Part shown: positions 50,600-61,007 of the stretch, piece by piece | How positions within the stretch are numbered: the stretch's first letter is position 1 | Layout of the letters: each line of letters opens with the position of its first letter | From: Rachycentron canadum | Taxonomy: Eukaryota > Chordata > Actinopteri > Carangiformes > Rachycentridae | Reading direction: 5' to 3' | DNA: 64,000 nucleotides | NCBI GenBank assembly: GCA_038496675.1 | Contig: CM076671.1 | Location: forward strand, 9,350,660-9,414,659 | Notes under the pieces: model-generated | Databases searched by the model: none | The model's input: the letters and a program-made list of their open reading frames with translations, nothing else | What the model was told of the DNA's origin: nothing | Position numbers and translations under genes: made by a program

Positions 50600-51960
50600 T
50601 CCTTTCTCCCTCACTACCTCCATCCATTCGTCTTGGAAAAGGAAATTACTAAATCCAATACAGTTCGATAAAAATCTGGCCTGTCTGGATCAGCCGCTGG
50701 AGGATAATGCGGCCTGATAAAGGCACTCGTTTCCGGCCGTACGCCATCCGTCATCCGGGGGTTGCTCCCCTGGTCAAGCTGTCTGCTGCTCCAATAGATG
50801 ACTGCGGCAGTTCAGCTGCTCGCTTCGCCGCCTCGTGGCCTCAGCAGCAGAGTTTACAGAGTGAAGTTGTTTGCAAAGGCCCAATCTGCTGCCCAATCAG
50901 CTGCTCTTTACAGCGGCGTCACAGTGAAGGTAAATGTGATTGTGCTTCTCTGCCTCTGTGTAGGTGATGAGGTGCATGTAGATGAGCTGTGAACGGGTTA
51001 ATTGTAGAGCTTTAGAGCCCTTTTTAGCGGACACGTCAAACGTCAGACGCTGCTTGCGTCCCCCCCCGACCTTCGTGGGTTCGTGGCGCAGGGCAATTTG
51101 ATCCTCGTTACTTTTCAGTAAACTGTATTTTAGTCGCGCTGACCTTTCCGGGCCACATGAGCTTGTTGTAGTTTGAAGTTGCTCCGGACCAGAGCTTCGG
51201 CTGAATACCTGAGATGTAATGTAATCCTGCAGTCTGACCTCGAGCTTCTCACAGCTGTAGGCGTGTGTTGTTGGCAGCGGAGCTGTGTGAGCGCAAACAG
51301 TTTAATCAGGGCTAAGAGAGCCACTTAACACCTTAAGTTCCTTAAATCATTGTTGAGGGAAGAAAGAATTACTGAGTCTTGTCTTGTCTGTGTAAATGTT
51401 GAAGTCCTGCTTTTTTGAGTCTTGAGAAACCTAAAGTGCTACGGAGTTACACAAGGCGTGTAGAAATAGGGCACAGAAGTGAATACTAATCACCTATTAC
51501 GATGCAGATTTGCTTAACAACTCTCTCCGTGCGGCCCGAGGGAGAACAGGATGTGTCGTCTTTTACTTAAGGTGCCGCCTGACCTCTGCGCGACCCGCTG
51601 TTAAAGAGGGACAAATGTTGGCGCTGCTGTTAATGAGCAGAGAGCAGCGGAGCTCGTAAAAAGGTGTAAATATTAGGACACTATCAGAGGGGCAGAGAAG
51701 AGAGGGAAGGAAATGTGGAGTTGGCAAAGAGGAGCTTCAGCACGCCGAAGTGTTGATTCACGAGGAGAATCTGCGGCTCTCAAGTCGGCAGATAAACTAG
51801 AATTGCACGGTTCCACAAATGTATATGTGGATAGAAATAGTACGAAGGTGACGTTCCACTTGTTCCACATTAATTGAAAAGCGCTCGAAGGCAACATTTG
51901 CATATAAAGCGACGAGCTAACTGCAGCTCGGTTACTTTCAGGTCTCGGTCCCGGAATGAA
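50600..51960. promoter_or_regulatory. Regulatory-looking noncoding block with an octamer
   Basis: ATTTGCATATAAAG at 51896-51909 joins a perfect POU octamer to a TATA-like string. CACATTAATTGAAAAG lies just before it (51866-51881), and AATACTAATCACCTATTACG near 51483. Non-repetitive. Confidence 0.3.
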
Positions 51961-53350
51961 ACTCCAGACAGGGAAGTAAATGTAATGTCTTTCTACGAAT
52001 CTGTTCCAGTGGTTTCCCGACTATTATATTATCATAATTTATGTCCACGTGTATTTCAGTACTTAAAGTCTTTGCTGCTTTGAACTGCAAAAAATGTCAC
52101 ATAAAATTTACAATTTAAAAAAAAACAACAACAACAACATATGTTTAAACTCTGGATTTTTCTTGTTTTTCTTGGCATTCGTTGTCCCCAGAGGATGAAC
52201 TCGCCCCTGGCTTTTCCTGTGGCTAAAACATCCCGATAACCGTCTCGACGCTTTGTCCTGCGGATTTACTGTTATTGTATTTTCATGAATATTTGTATTG
52301 GCTGTAAAAATGACAGTATCTGATGTGAAAGTGGCCTGAAATGTGTAAAATTCGTCCAGAATTTGGCCGATTTCCACCGTTTCTCTTGAGTTTCCGACGT
52401 AATCGCGCCCAGCCTTCAGTCTGTGTTAAAATCTACAGTTTTTCCTGCGGTGGTCCTCTTTGTTGTTGTCAATACGGAGCAAGTCTGAGTGATTTGTCTT
52501 GAGAGGCCACTCTGGTCACCCGCCCACCCTTCTGAAGCCCGCCAAGGCCGAATAATGTGCGCGTCTCAATTCAATTCACGTCCCTGCCACAGCATTTCAA
52601 AAGACACTTAATTTCATACTTGTTTACAGCTCTCTCCGGAGATCTAAAGTTCAAAATCGCATGCATTTTTAATTCCAAATTAAGCCAGGGAAGAAGGAGG
52701 AGGAGAGGGGGGAAAAAAATTCATGTTCACTTTGCCACATTTTGACAAACATGACCTCCCCTCGCCGGGGTGGAGGGATTATGCAGAACAAAAGTTGGCC
52801 CACTCGCCGTACCAGGGCTTAAGGCTATTGGGGCGACAGATTAGAATATCTTTCACCCTCTCGAGGAGATAAGAGAGACGCAACCATCAGAAAACGGTGC
52901 AAAACATAATGAACTGGTGATCTCCCACCACCAAAGAGCCCGTGTGAAGTTGAGATTCATAAATCTTCAAAACAGTAATGCAGATTTGTGGATTTTTTTT
53001 TTTTTTTTTTCTCTTTTTCTCTTTCTTTCTCGTCCTTGTTATGAAAAGCACAACTAATGCTTAAAACATGATCTGGGTTATCAAAGGTTGGAAAAAATCT
53101 TCCTGCTCATTGTCTTTTCCCGGAGAAGTCCACTTCCAGCCGACGCCGTCGCCCTCAGCCCGGCCGTTTTGTTGCCGCATTTCATTTCTTATTATCCCCA
53201 GATAATTACAAATATGTCAGCCGTGTCACCGCACGACGTCCGCTGACGCCGGCGCGTCGGCGAGCCGCCCGGCCCAAATGACACGGCGATATATCTCACC
53301 CTCTCCCGCTCTCAATTAGCTCCCCGTGCTCCAGGTTAATGGAACTTTTG
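51961..53350. promoter_or_regulatory. Regulatory-looking noncoding block
   Basis: Contains TTTAATTCCAAATTAAGCC, AGATAATTACAAATATGTC and CTCTCAATTAGCTCC. It is broken by a T-run at 52988-53010. Candidate conserved noncoding DNA by texture. Confidence 0.3.
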
Positions 53351-53875
53351 ATTGGGGAAAACTCGGGTTTCCCGGACGCCCGGTTTCCTCGCAGATGGGA
53401 CGTAAGGGGGGTCGACCCCGTCCTTATCTGCTGTCGCAGAAAGACGAGTTGCTGTGCCTCTCTTCTGTGATTTCCTCTGTGGAGGAACTACCTAAGTAAC
53501 CAACCAACGCCGTGTTTTTACATTTCACTTTTTATAACAAGTGAGAAGGAACGCCGAGCGAGGGCTGTCACTTTGTTCCCATATATATTTCAGAACTTTT
53601 TCTTTGAGCGTGTTAGAGATGGCATCAGGGGTTGAAAAAAATGAAAGCGATAACACGCACAGGTAAGAAAATAGAACGGTGCGCGATTAACGCGCTCCTT
53701 TTAGTAGGTTTGCCAGGAAAGACGGGCTCCTCTCCTCGTTTTATTCGTTATTATTTAAGTGTTTTGCTTCAATCTCAGCTGGTTTGTTTATCACTGTGTT
53801 ACAGGAAGTCACGTGAAGCTCTTTGCTCTGGAGGTCCGTTGACTTGGACTCGAGGAAGAACCGATGAGATGTCGA

Positions 53876-53897
53876 CGGTCAAAGGTCAACGTGACCT
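53876..53897 (+). promoter_or_regulatory. Consensus oestrogen-response element overlapping a DR1
   Basis: AGGTCAACGTGACCT (53883-53897) is a perfect 15-base palindromic ERE (AGGTCA-NNN-TGACCT). CGGTCA-A-AGGTCA (53876-53888) forms a DR1 that shares the AGGTCA half-site. Occupancy is unknown. Confidence 0.5.
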
Positions 53898-55589
53898 AAC
53901 GAAACACTTCTTCGCCATAACGTCATTGTGAGGCTCTGTCGTTTTATGTTTCTGGTCTTGACTCAGATCCGGTCAGATGCAGTTTTCAGTGAACCAAATA
54001 TCTTGATTTTTGAGTCGTACAGCAGCTCGACGTGGACGCAGGTGAGGATTGCTGTCTCGGCCGCGGAGAGAGAGAGAGAGAGAGAGAGAAAGAGGCGGTA
54101 ACTCGACCTCACACTGCGTTTCCTCCTCGGCGGCCGGGCAGCGAGGTCAGTGAGATTACTGGACAGGCAGTCGGCCTCGCGCTCAACATCCCTCTGCACA
54201 AAGCTCCTCCGGCCAAACAAAAGCCGCTATCAGAGGATGACACGAAACACCGGCCCACGGGGCATCTTCCTCCTCCTCCTCCTCCTCCTCCTTTTCTTCC
54301 TCCTTCCTCCACCGCTCTGGAGCGAACGCATCACTGAGTTTCGCTTCAGCTTGTTTGCGGCCATGTTGGAGGCAAGGTGACAAGAGCAATACGAGAGAAA
54401 CATTCCTGTAATTTCCAAAAAGAGCTTAAGGTGGAATTGTTCTCCAAGGGGGAAAAGCTGCCACCTCTCTTTCTTCTTCCCCTCCTTCCCCCTCAGTTTA
54501 CCTAACTCGCCAAAAAGAGGGGGGGTTGATTTATCCACACAGGACACACAAACACGCACACACATACAAACAACCCTCCTGAGGAATGGCTGGCGAGCAA
54601 GGAAGAAATGCGCCCTGACAATCTCCCGTTCCCTCCGGCGGCTGGATGCCAGAAACGAGCGCTGTTTCTTCTGAGAGATCTTTTACCGAAGATGCCAGGG
54701 ATTAAGAAAGAAAAGACTGCAGGACACTGCTGTGTCACCTAGCATTAAACAGCCCTAAACTCTGCGGTTATGAGATACTCTGTGCAAAATAGGTCAGGCC
54801 AGGCAAAAAACGCAAAGAGAGGTTTTGATTTCTCTGTTTTTTTTGTTGTTGTTGTTGTTTTTTTTTCCACAGTTTTTTGCTTTTCGCTGCCTCTGGACTC
54901 TTCTCTTGGTGGTTGGTGTCTACACACACACACACACACACAATCTTAACACACAATCATACATACGCATGGAAATCAGAAACCGTGATCCAGGCAAACT
55001 GCACAGTTTTTGTCTGGAAAAAATAGCAAAGTTTAGCAAATGTTAGCAATAGAAGCTGTTTTTTTGTGAAAGTAGTTGTAAATGAACATGCAACTGAGGG
55101 GGTGTGTGTGTATTTTCCTTCACAGGCAACGGCAGCTAAGACGGGTACATCAACACGGAAGAAGAAACACAGCCGAAGTTGGTAAAATTCACATCGTAGG
55201 TGTTGTGTTTGCAGATGATTTTATTTTATTTTATTTTTTTGAGGTTGAGTTTAAGGGATTTAAGCAAAACACTGAGAGCAGCTCCAGAACTGAACTGAAC
55301 TGTCACCCATTTTTAATTAATCTCTGAGTATAATATGTTTGGTGTTTGCACTTTGGTTGAAAGATGCAAGTGTAGTTGAGTCTTTTTATTTATTTATTTA
55401 GTATTTTAGTTTGAAGTTTTCAAAGCCAGTTGGTTGATAAGATACCAACAGGAAAAGAGGGTGGGCGGGCCCAAAGACTCCGTGCGAATCCATCTGTTGC
55501 GTCTCGAGCACGAGGTCACCGGGACGCCCTTTAAAAAAAAAAAAAAAGTTGGACAAAGCCATTGTTCCTTTTTCAAGTTGCGTCTGGTC
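53898..55589. other. Intergenic stretch with purine and pyrimidine tracts
   Basis: GA run 54066-54091, (CCT)n 54268-54305, GTT run 54843-54858, CA run 54922-54941, TTTTA run 55218-55236. ORFs over these tracts are artefacts. Confidence 0.5.
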
Positions 55590-56600
55590 TAGAATTTTGA
55601 AAGAAAAGTTTCCCGTCGTCTTTGTCATCTTCTGCGAAGACGCTCTGAATAATTCAGCGGCCGCCCGGTCGAACGCAAACAAACGGAATAAAACATAGAT
55701 AGTTACGAGGCATAAATATGAACAAACAGCATCTAAAAGCATTAAGGCAACATAGAGCGTCGGGGGGTTAGGAGCGACAGATGAGGACAGTGTGTTTGAC
55801 TGGTTGGACGGAGCCGTTGCTCCCCCCCGCACCTCCTTCACCCCCCTAATGATGTGTGGCCTGTCAGAGAGACGCAGCCAAATTACATTCAGGACTACAA
55901 AGCCTTCGTCCGAGGTTTGCTCTCGCTGCAAAACAATAACTGGGATTCAGCAGCTGCAAATTGCACTAAAATTTCCCAGTCTCTTTCTGTGAATTATTAA
56001 TGAGAGCCAAACCAAAAAAGACAAAAAAAAAAGGAAAAAGGGGGGGGGGGGGGGGGTGTATCTACACCATGCCCGAGCAGTGAAGAATGCTATAAAGCTG
56101 CAATTATGCCAGAGAATGAGAAATGGAACAAAGTTGTTGAAGCCAGAAAAGGCGAGGCAGAAACTGAAACTAAGCGCTGGAAATTTGGAGCTGCGAGGGC
56201 GAAAAGAAAAGTAGTTTTATTACAAATGCAAAATGCCAAAGCTGCGGGATCGACACACAATTAAAACGGGGAAGAACAACAGCATTTGCATCAGGCTCTG
56301 TCAGGTTAGGTCTGCGTGTAAGTGAGGAGAGATGTAAAAGGAGGGGAGGTCAAAATATACAGGATCCGCTTTGGAGGGAGGAGCTCGTAGCCGCAAACGC
56401 GTCGACTTTTAGGCAAAAAGGGGCCTCGCTTACCCCCCAGGGGTTTAAGAGCGACGAGGTACCTGATGCCCTCGATAATGATCATTTAACAAAGGGCTTC
56501 GCAAGAGAAAACAAGCAGGGTTCAAACAATAGAGGAAGGCAGCGACTTTGAGCCCGGACGGCGAACCGAACGCGTCAGAGTCTGTTCTGCGGTCGAGGGC
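55590..56600. promoter_or_regulatory. Regulatory-looking noncoding block split by a poly-G run
   Basis: CTGAATAATTCAGCGG, GTGAATTATTAATGAG, CTGCAATTATGCC, ACACAATTAAAACGG and an octamer ATTTGCAT (56284-56291) occur in non-repetitive DNA on both sides of G17 (56040-56056). Candidate conserved noncoding DNA. Confidence 0.35.
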
Positions 56601-56898
56601 TGCAGCTGTGCCGGAGCGGAGAGCGTCTACGCTTCCTCTGTTTTAATGTCACGTTTCCTCCGTTAAAAACCTTTTGTGTAGTTTGTTTGCACGAGGACGC
56701 GTCCACGTTGGTACTTTTGTACAGCGGACACAGACAAACACACACATCCTCACTGTGTTTTGGCGCAATTGAGAAAGTGGCAGCCAGAGTATCTCCCTCC
56801 CTCCCTCACACACACGGTTCAACCCGGGGCCTGGCATGGATCCTCTGCTCGCAGGAGGCAGCAGCGTCCCTCAGGGATCCATAACCAACCAAATACCT

Positions 56899-57008
56899 CT
56901 GAGAGAGAGGGAGAGAGAGGGAGAGAGAGGGAGACGGTGCAGCTCGCTTACCCAGCTGGGCCTCTCTCTCTCTCTCTCTCTCTGTCTGTCTCCCTCTCTT
57001 TCTCTCTC
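56899..57008. repeat. GA tract and CT tract forming an inverted pair
   Basis: GAGAGAGAGG repeated three times and more (56901-56934), followed about 27 bases later by a CT tract (56961-57008). The tracts are reverse-complementary, so a long imperfect hairpin or triplex is possible. Confidence 0.8.
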
Positions 57009-57334
57009 ACCAGATGACACCGGTGGCTGTCAGCGTACTGGGGGTCAAACGAGGTAGTTTGTTTGTGAAACGACACAAAACCCAAAGCGCAAGGACGGCA
57101 AAACATCACAGCGGTTACAAGAGCAAGAAGGATTTGGGGGCTTGTGGTTGGTTCAGGCCTTTGAGTCTGCGGGAAACAGTGGAAAGTTCCCCGTAATCTC
57201 ATAAAAGTGAAGCGCGAAGACCGAGCGACTGTCCCGGAAACTCCACCTGGTCGGGGTTAAAGGTCACCGTGAGCTCTGAGTGTGAGACTTTGGATTTGGT
57301 GGATGTTGGGCTTCGGCTCTTTCCTGGTGCTGTT

Positions 57335-57348
57335 CTGCCCTCTGCTGG
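57335..57348 (-). promoter_or_regulatory. CTCF consensus motif, minus orientation
   Basis: On the minus strand CCAGCAGAGGGCAG matches all 14 positions of CCASYAGRKGGCRS. It lies about 3.6 kb from the abcc4 stop codon. Confidence 0.5.
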
Positions 57349-58659
57349 CTGTTCGCCGGAAGTGTCGCTTCTTGTATGTGTCGTCTGTCATGTGTAAACA
57401 TTCCTGGATGTTGAGGGTGATTTAGAAAGAATCGTCAACCGTGTGAATCACTTGACATACGAAGACATTTATGTGACATAATCTGCTGTGAAACACTGAG
57501 GAAACCAACGTTAGAGTGAGGGAGCATCAGCTGAAAGTCCCTTCTCCCCACTCACACCCCACTCATCTTTGGCCGGGGGGGGAAGCGGGAAGGGTCGGCG
57601 TCGTGAACCCGCAGCTCGAGGTCAACGCAATCGTTTGGTGTACGGCCGCGTAGCCGAGCTGCACAATTCATGGAAATTGCAATATCCAAATTGCAGGAGC
57701 TGAAAGTTCTGTGACAAAGCGTCAGAACATTGTTGCGCTGCAGAGACGCCGCGGCCTACAAATCATATTCCCCAGGCGCAAATGAACGTGTTTGTCTGGT
57801 AGTGAAATGAACAGAAATGACATCATTTTGAAGTTTTTTTTTTTCCCAGCGAATATGAATCGTTCCAACTGAAATCACAATTGCAAAATCTGCCAAAGTA
57901 ATTTCATCTATTATAATAACGGCAGTGTCACGTATTAAGCCTGTGAAGCCTGCGGGGGGGGGGGGGGGGGGGCACGCGTGCAAGTGAAGGAGCAGCTGTG
58001 TGTTTTCTTCAAAAAAAAAAAAAAGAGTGAAACGGGCACCGGTTGACAGCCGAACCGCAGACGGGCAGGAACCTCGGTACGTTTTCTGACCTTTCAAGTC
58101 CCCGTGTGACGTCTGAGGTCCTTCAGTGCTGGTTCCTAAACTCAGATCCCCCCCACCCCCCAAAAAAAAGAAAAGAAAAAAAAGGTGACAGCATTTTTGC
58201 CATCGAGGCCTCTGGTCTGAATCTGTCTCTCCACTGAGCTCTGACTTCCCTTGACCCTCACGCACCGTTTTATGGCGACTCTTCTGCTTTGTTAACGGAG
58301 CCGTTGTTGTGTTTCCTTTCACCTTGTAAAGCATTTTATGAACCTATATAACTATAAATAAAGTTTAGACTTGAAAAACACCCTAAACACCCCACTCACT
58401 GCGGTTGGTTTGGTCTTCGCTGGGCAGAACTGGCATCAGAGTTCCCAAACGAGTCCCCGTCGGCCGGAACGCGACAGTAAGGAAGGAGCCGCCTTCACGT
58501 CGCGCACGTTGCCTTCGTGAAAAAGTAGTTTTACTGTAAACGTTGGCCGTTTCCAATCTGATGTGGTTTTATGCCTTTTTCTGTGTATAGTAATATCATT
58601 TGTATTTATTAACATAGTCATCGGTGCAGGTAGTTTGTTCGCTGTGAAGTGTTTTGTGT
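57349..58659. other. Intergenic stretch with a 19-base poly-G run
   Basis: G19 at 57954-57972 and an A-run at 58012-58024. No gene. The 192-codon minus-strand ORF (57756-58334) is open across homopolymers and not convincing. Confidence 0.45.
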
Positions 58660-59330
58660 ACGAAGGATCTGTCGGGGCGAGCTGGAGGCCTCGTGGTCGA
58701 CTAGCCTCTGTTTCTGAGCTGCCGCCTGTTTTGGAAAGAGTTGTGCCAAACTGCAGCGCTTTGCGACCGGAGCGGCGGAAATACTCTGGGTGCAGAAGGG
58801 AAGAGTTGCTCAACCTCTCGGAGTCCGGGCGGACAAAGGCGCAATTCAGAAGCTGCGCAGAGCCACGCCGAGCCACGCCGGAGGCTGAGGTCGCGGAGGC
58901 TCTTAGACCTCGGGATCACGTGACGCAGGAGTAGGAAAGAAAGAGTGAGCTGAACTTTGACCTGTGGGCCCCGCAGGCACATTTAGAGACTGGAAGAATA
59001 CTGTGAAACTGGTAAAGGATCGGGATCGACACATTTTCCTCGCTCTGCGGAGTCTTTGTCGTCGGCCTCGTAAACACGCGGCCCGAGCAGGGGGTGGATT
59101 CATAATCGCTGCCTTATCTGAACCAAAGCGTCGAGTGAAAACGTTGAGAAGGTGCCTGGTTCTAAAGGGTACGGGGCCGATTTCGCTTACGTTGTCATCA
59201 AGTCTCGGTTTTATTCCACAGAGAGAAACGTCCGACGGCGTTCTGGGCAGATCAGCCCTTGGCGTATCTGTGCAGTGGCTCAAAGGCCCCAGCAGAGGGC
59301 CGTGTGGGGTGAGCGTGAAGGTGTAATACA
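58660..59330. other. CpG-rich stretch downstream of abcc4
   Basis: Richer in CG dinucleotides than its flanks, with a perfect TCACGTGA (58916-58923, the E-box bound by USF/TFE-type factors) and a tandem AGCCACGCCG pair (58861-58880). Overlapping 120-148 codon ORFs exist on both strands, but none resembles a protein. It could be a promoter of an unannotated RNA. Confidence 0.3.
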
Positions 59331-60110
59331 GATACCTGTGTGCGATCACAGTCTCTGTGAAATATTCCGGCTTCTCTTTGTTTGTTTCACATTTCTTAGA
59401 TGCTGATGTTATGAGGCTCCAAGGCCCGAGACGGCAACAGTTAGAATGTAATTTGACAGCTCACCTGCGGCGGCCAAAAAAAACCCCCAACACAACACAG
59501 CTGTTACTGAGTAAGTGAAGAAAGATGGATGGATCGTTTATATGAGGAAACGGCGTGAAGATGATTTTTGATGCGAGGTCGTGTCCCTCAGTGTCACTAA
59601 CATTGGAGCCACACAGAGAATGGAGAAATGTGAATATCGTGTTTGCTTTGCACTGTATCCTGAGAGAAGGGGAAATGGTTTTCGTAGACGCACGTTGTAT
59701 CATTTCCTTCCTCGGTCGGTGTGTGTGTGCGCGTGTGTGTCAGTCACACCTAGTTGAGCTGGCTGCAGATGCACCGGGGCCTCTCGACGGCGGTTTCTGA
59801 GGTGGAGGTTTGAATCCCGGCTGAGAAACGTGTGCGTTCGCCACATTTGTTACCCGCTCAGAGTCGGGCCGTCTGCACAACCGAAGCTGAGTGAGGAACA
59901 GCATTATTTAGCGGAGGGGATGAAATTGACACCAACGCTTTGGCTGAGCTGAGCAGCAGCAACGATCGTGTAGTTTGAATACAGACTTAATTGTGGATCC
60001 ATCCTATGTGGAAGGAGAGTAGATCCAGTGTGTTCCTGTGTCTGCTCTGTCCTCCAGGCTCTCCTGCTGTTGCCTGTCACTGAGGGGGGGAGGTGGTGGT
60101 GGGGGGGCCT
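59331..60110. other. Gap between CpG-rich stretch and exon-8 relic
   Basis: No gene. A box B-like GGTTTGAATCCCGG lies at 59807-59820 but has no partner box A, so I do not call a tRNA or SINE. Confidence 0.4.
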
Positions 60111-60183
60111 GGACCGTGGCTGGACGGATGAGCTGATCCGGAGAAGCTTATGGGATGGGAAGTTCAGAGAGGCCGCTGTGCTG
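60111..60183 (+). pseudogene. Inverted, degenerate copy of abcc4 exon 8
   Basis: From 60122 to 60183 the plus strand aligns to the first 59 bases of abcc4 exon 8 (minus strand, 61707 leftward plus the preceding G). About 48 of 59 positions match, with one in-frame 3-base insertion. The translation WTDELIRRSLWDGKFREAAVL parallels RTDELIQRTIRDKFRECTVL. The copy then jumps from GTGCTG straight to GTGAGTCC, the sequence at the real exon's donor. About 48 bases that carry the H-loop are missing between two CTG triplets. The acceptor AG has become TG. I read it as a non-functional relic of an inverted duplication, not an active exon. Nothing like exons 5-7 is visible upstream. Confidence 0.65.
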
Positions 60184-60785
60184 GTGAGTCCCTGTCCTCT
60201 CATTGAAGCCCCGTCTGTCTGTCTGTCGACCACTACAGGGATGATTTTTCCCACGTTCAGAGACGGCGCAGTGATGTCAGGTGTTTTTGTTGTGTGTTTC
60301 TGAGGTGAAATGTGTTTTATATATAATACAGACACACACACGCAAGAAGCAAACGTAATAAGCGAAGGGCAGCAACAACAAAGTGAGATTAGTAGTTGTT
60401 TATGGAGTATTAGAAAAACAGAAATGTACAAATTAGCAGGTGAAACAAAACATTTGTGTTGTCAGTCATTAATGTTTGAAAACACTGAAAGTGATGCTCC
60501 GCAGTCTGCAGCGGGAGCCAAAACGAGGACCCACACATCGGTAGCAGCAGACTGTCCTCTTGGTGGCGTCCAAGATGCGTGACTTGGTGACCCCGTGCAA
60601 TTGTTTGCGTTTCCACGGGAAGCTTTGGGGCAGTAAACGTAACGCAAGGCACTTTCAGGATTGTGCGGCAATTTCGATAAGGCGTCGGTGATCAGAGCAG
60701 CAATTTGTTTACATGTAAAATATAACGTAAAATAAATAGCGTCTATGTCAACAGTAATTATTATTTATATATCATATTTTTTGTG

Positions 60786-60806
60786 CAGGTTCTCTCAGCT
60801 GGAAGG
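60786..60806 (+). pseudogene. Possible start of an inverted abcc4 exon 9 relic
   Basis: A T-rich tract ending in CAG at 60786-60788 is followed by codons for VLSAGR, compared with VLDAGR at the start of abcc4 exon 9 (12 of 18 bases match). It lies on the same strand and in the correct order after the exon-8 relic, 605 bases away. Similarity stops after these 18 bases, so chance is possible. Confidence 0.3.
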
Positions 60807-60917
60807 ACAGGAAGGACGTCCCCCGTGAGAACGTTTGGCCGGAGCCTCAGAGTCTGAGATCCAGCTGTGGGGGGGGCCTGCACCTCCCGGAGTCGGCGAG
60901 CGGGATCCTGCTTGTGC

Positions 60918-61007
60918 TCACAGAGCAGTCTCAAAGATCACCAGGTTGCCGTCTGGTGTTTGTGCGTGTCCGTTAGTGAGGTCGGATCTGCTTCGGTTGT
61001 CGAAGGC
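60918..61007 (-). CDS. abcc4: abcc4 terminal coding exon with C-terminal PDZ ligand
   Basis: This encodes AFDNRSRSDLT then NGHAQTPDGNLVIFETAL and a TGA stop. The last four residues ETAL equal the class I PDZ-binding motif of human ABCC4. In human MRP4 that motif directs binding to PDZ scaffold proteins and apical localisation. The sequence just before the tail is variable, as expected for the family. Confidence 0.94.
   Translation of the reverse strand, partial: AFDNRSRSDLTNGHAQTPDGNLVIFETAL

Larger units (their letters stand above)
59210..60917 (-). other. Possible abcc4 3' untranslated region, end unresolved
   Basis: Reading leftward from the stop, the first polyadenylation-like hexamer is the weak variant TATAAA at 60769-60764, about 150 bases past the stop. 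The first canonical AATAAA on this strand is at 59215-59210. If that distal signal is used, the UTR would be about 1.7 kb and would contain the inverted exon-8 relic. Transcript data would decide. Confidence 0.3.

Noticed and set aside
57756..58334. 192-codon minus-strand ORF
   Set aside because: It crosses poly-G and poly-A runs whose lengths are unreliable and shows no domain.
58436..59349. Overlapping 120-148 codon ORFs on both strands
   Set aside because: Open frames on both strands at once reflect CpG-rich composition. None resembles a protein family.
59807..59820. Box B-like GGTTTGAATCCCGG, possible tRNA or SINE
   Set aside because: No box A at suitable distance, no cloverleaf, no SINE tail.
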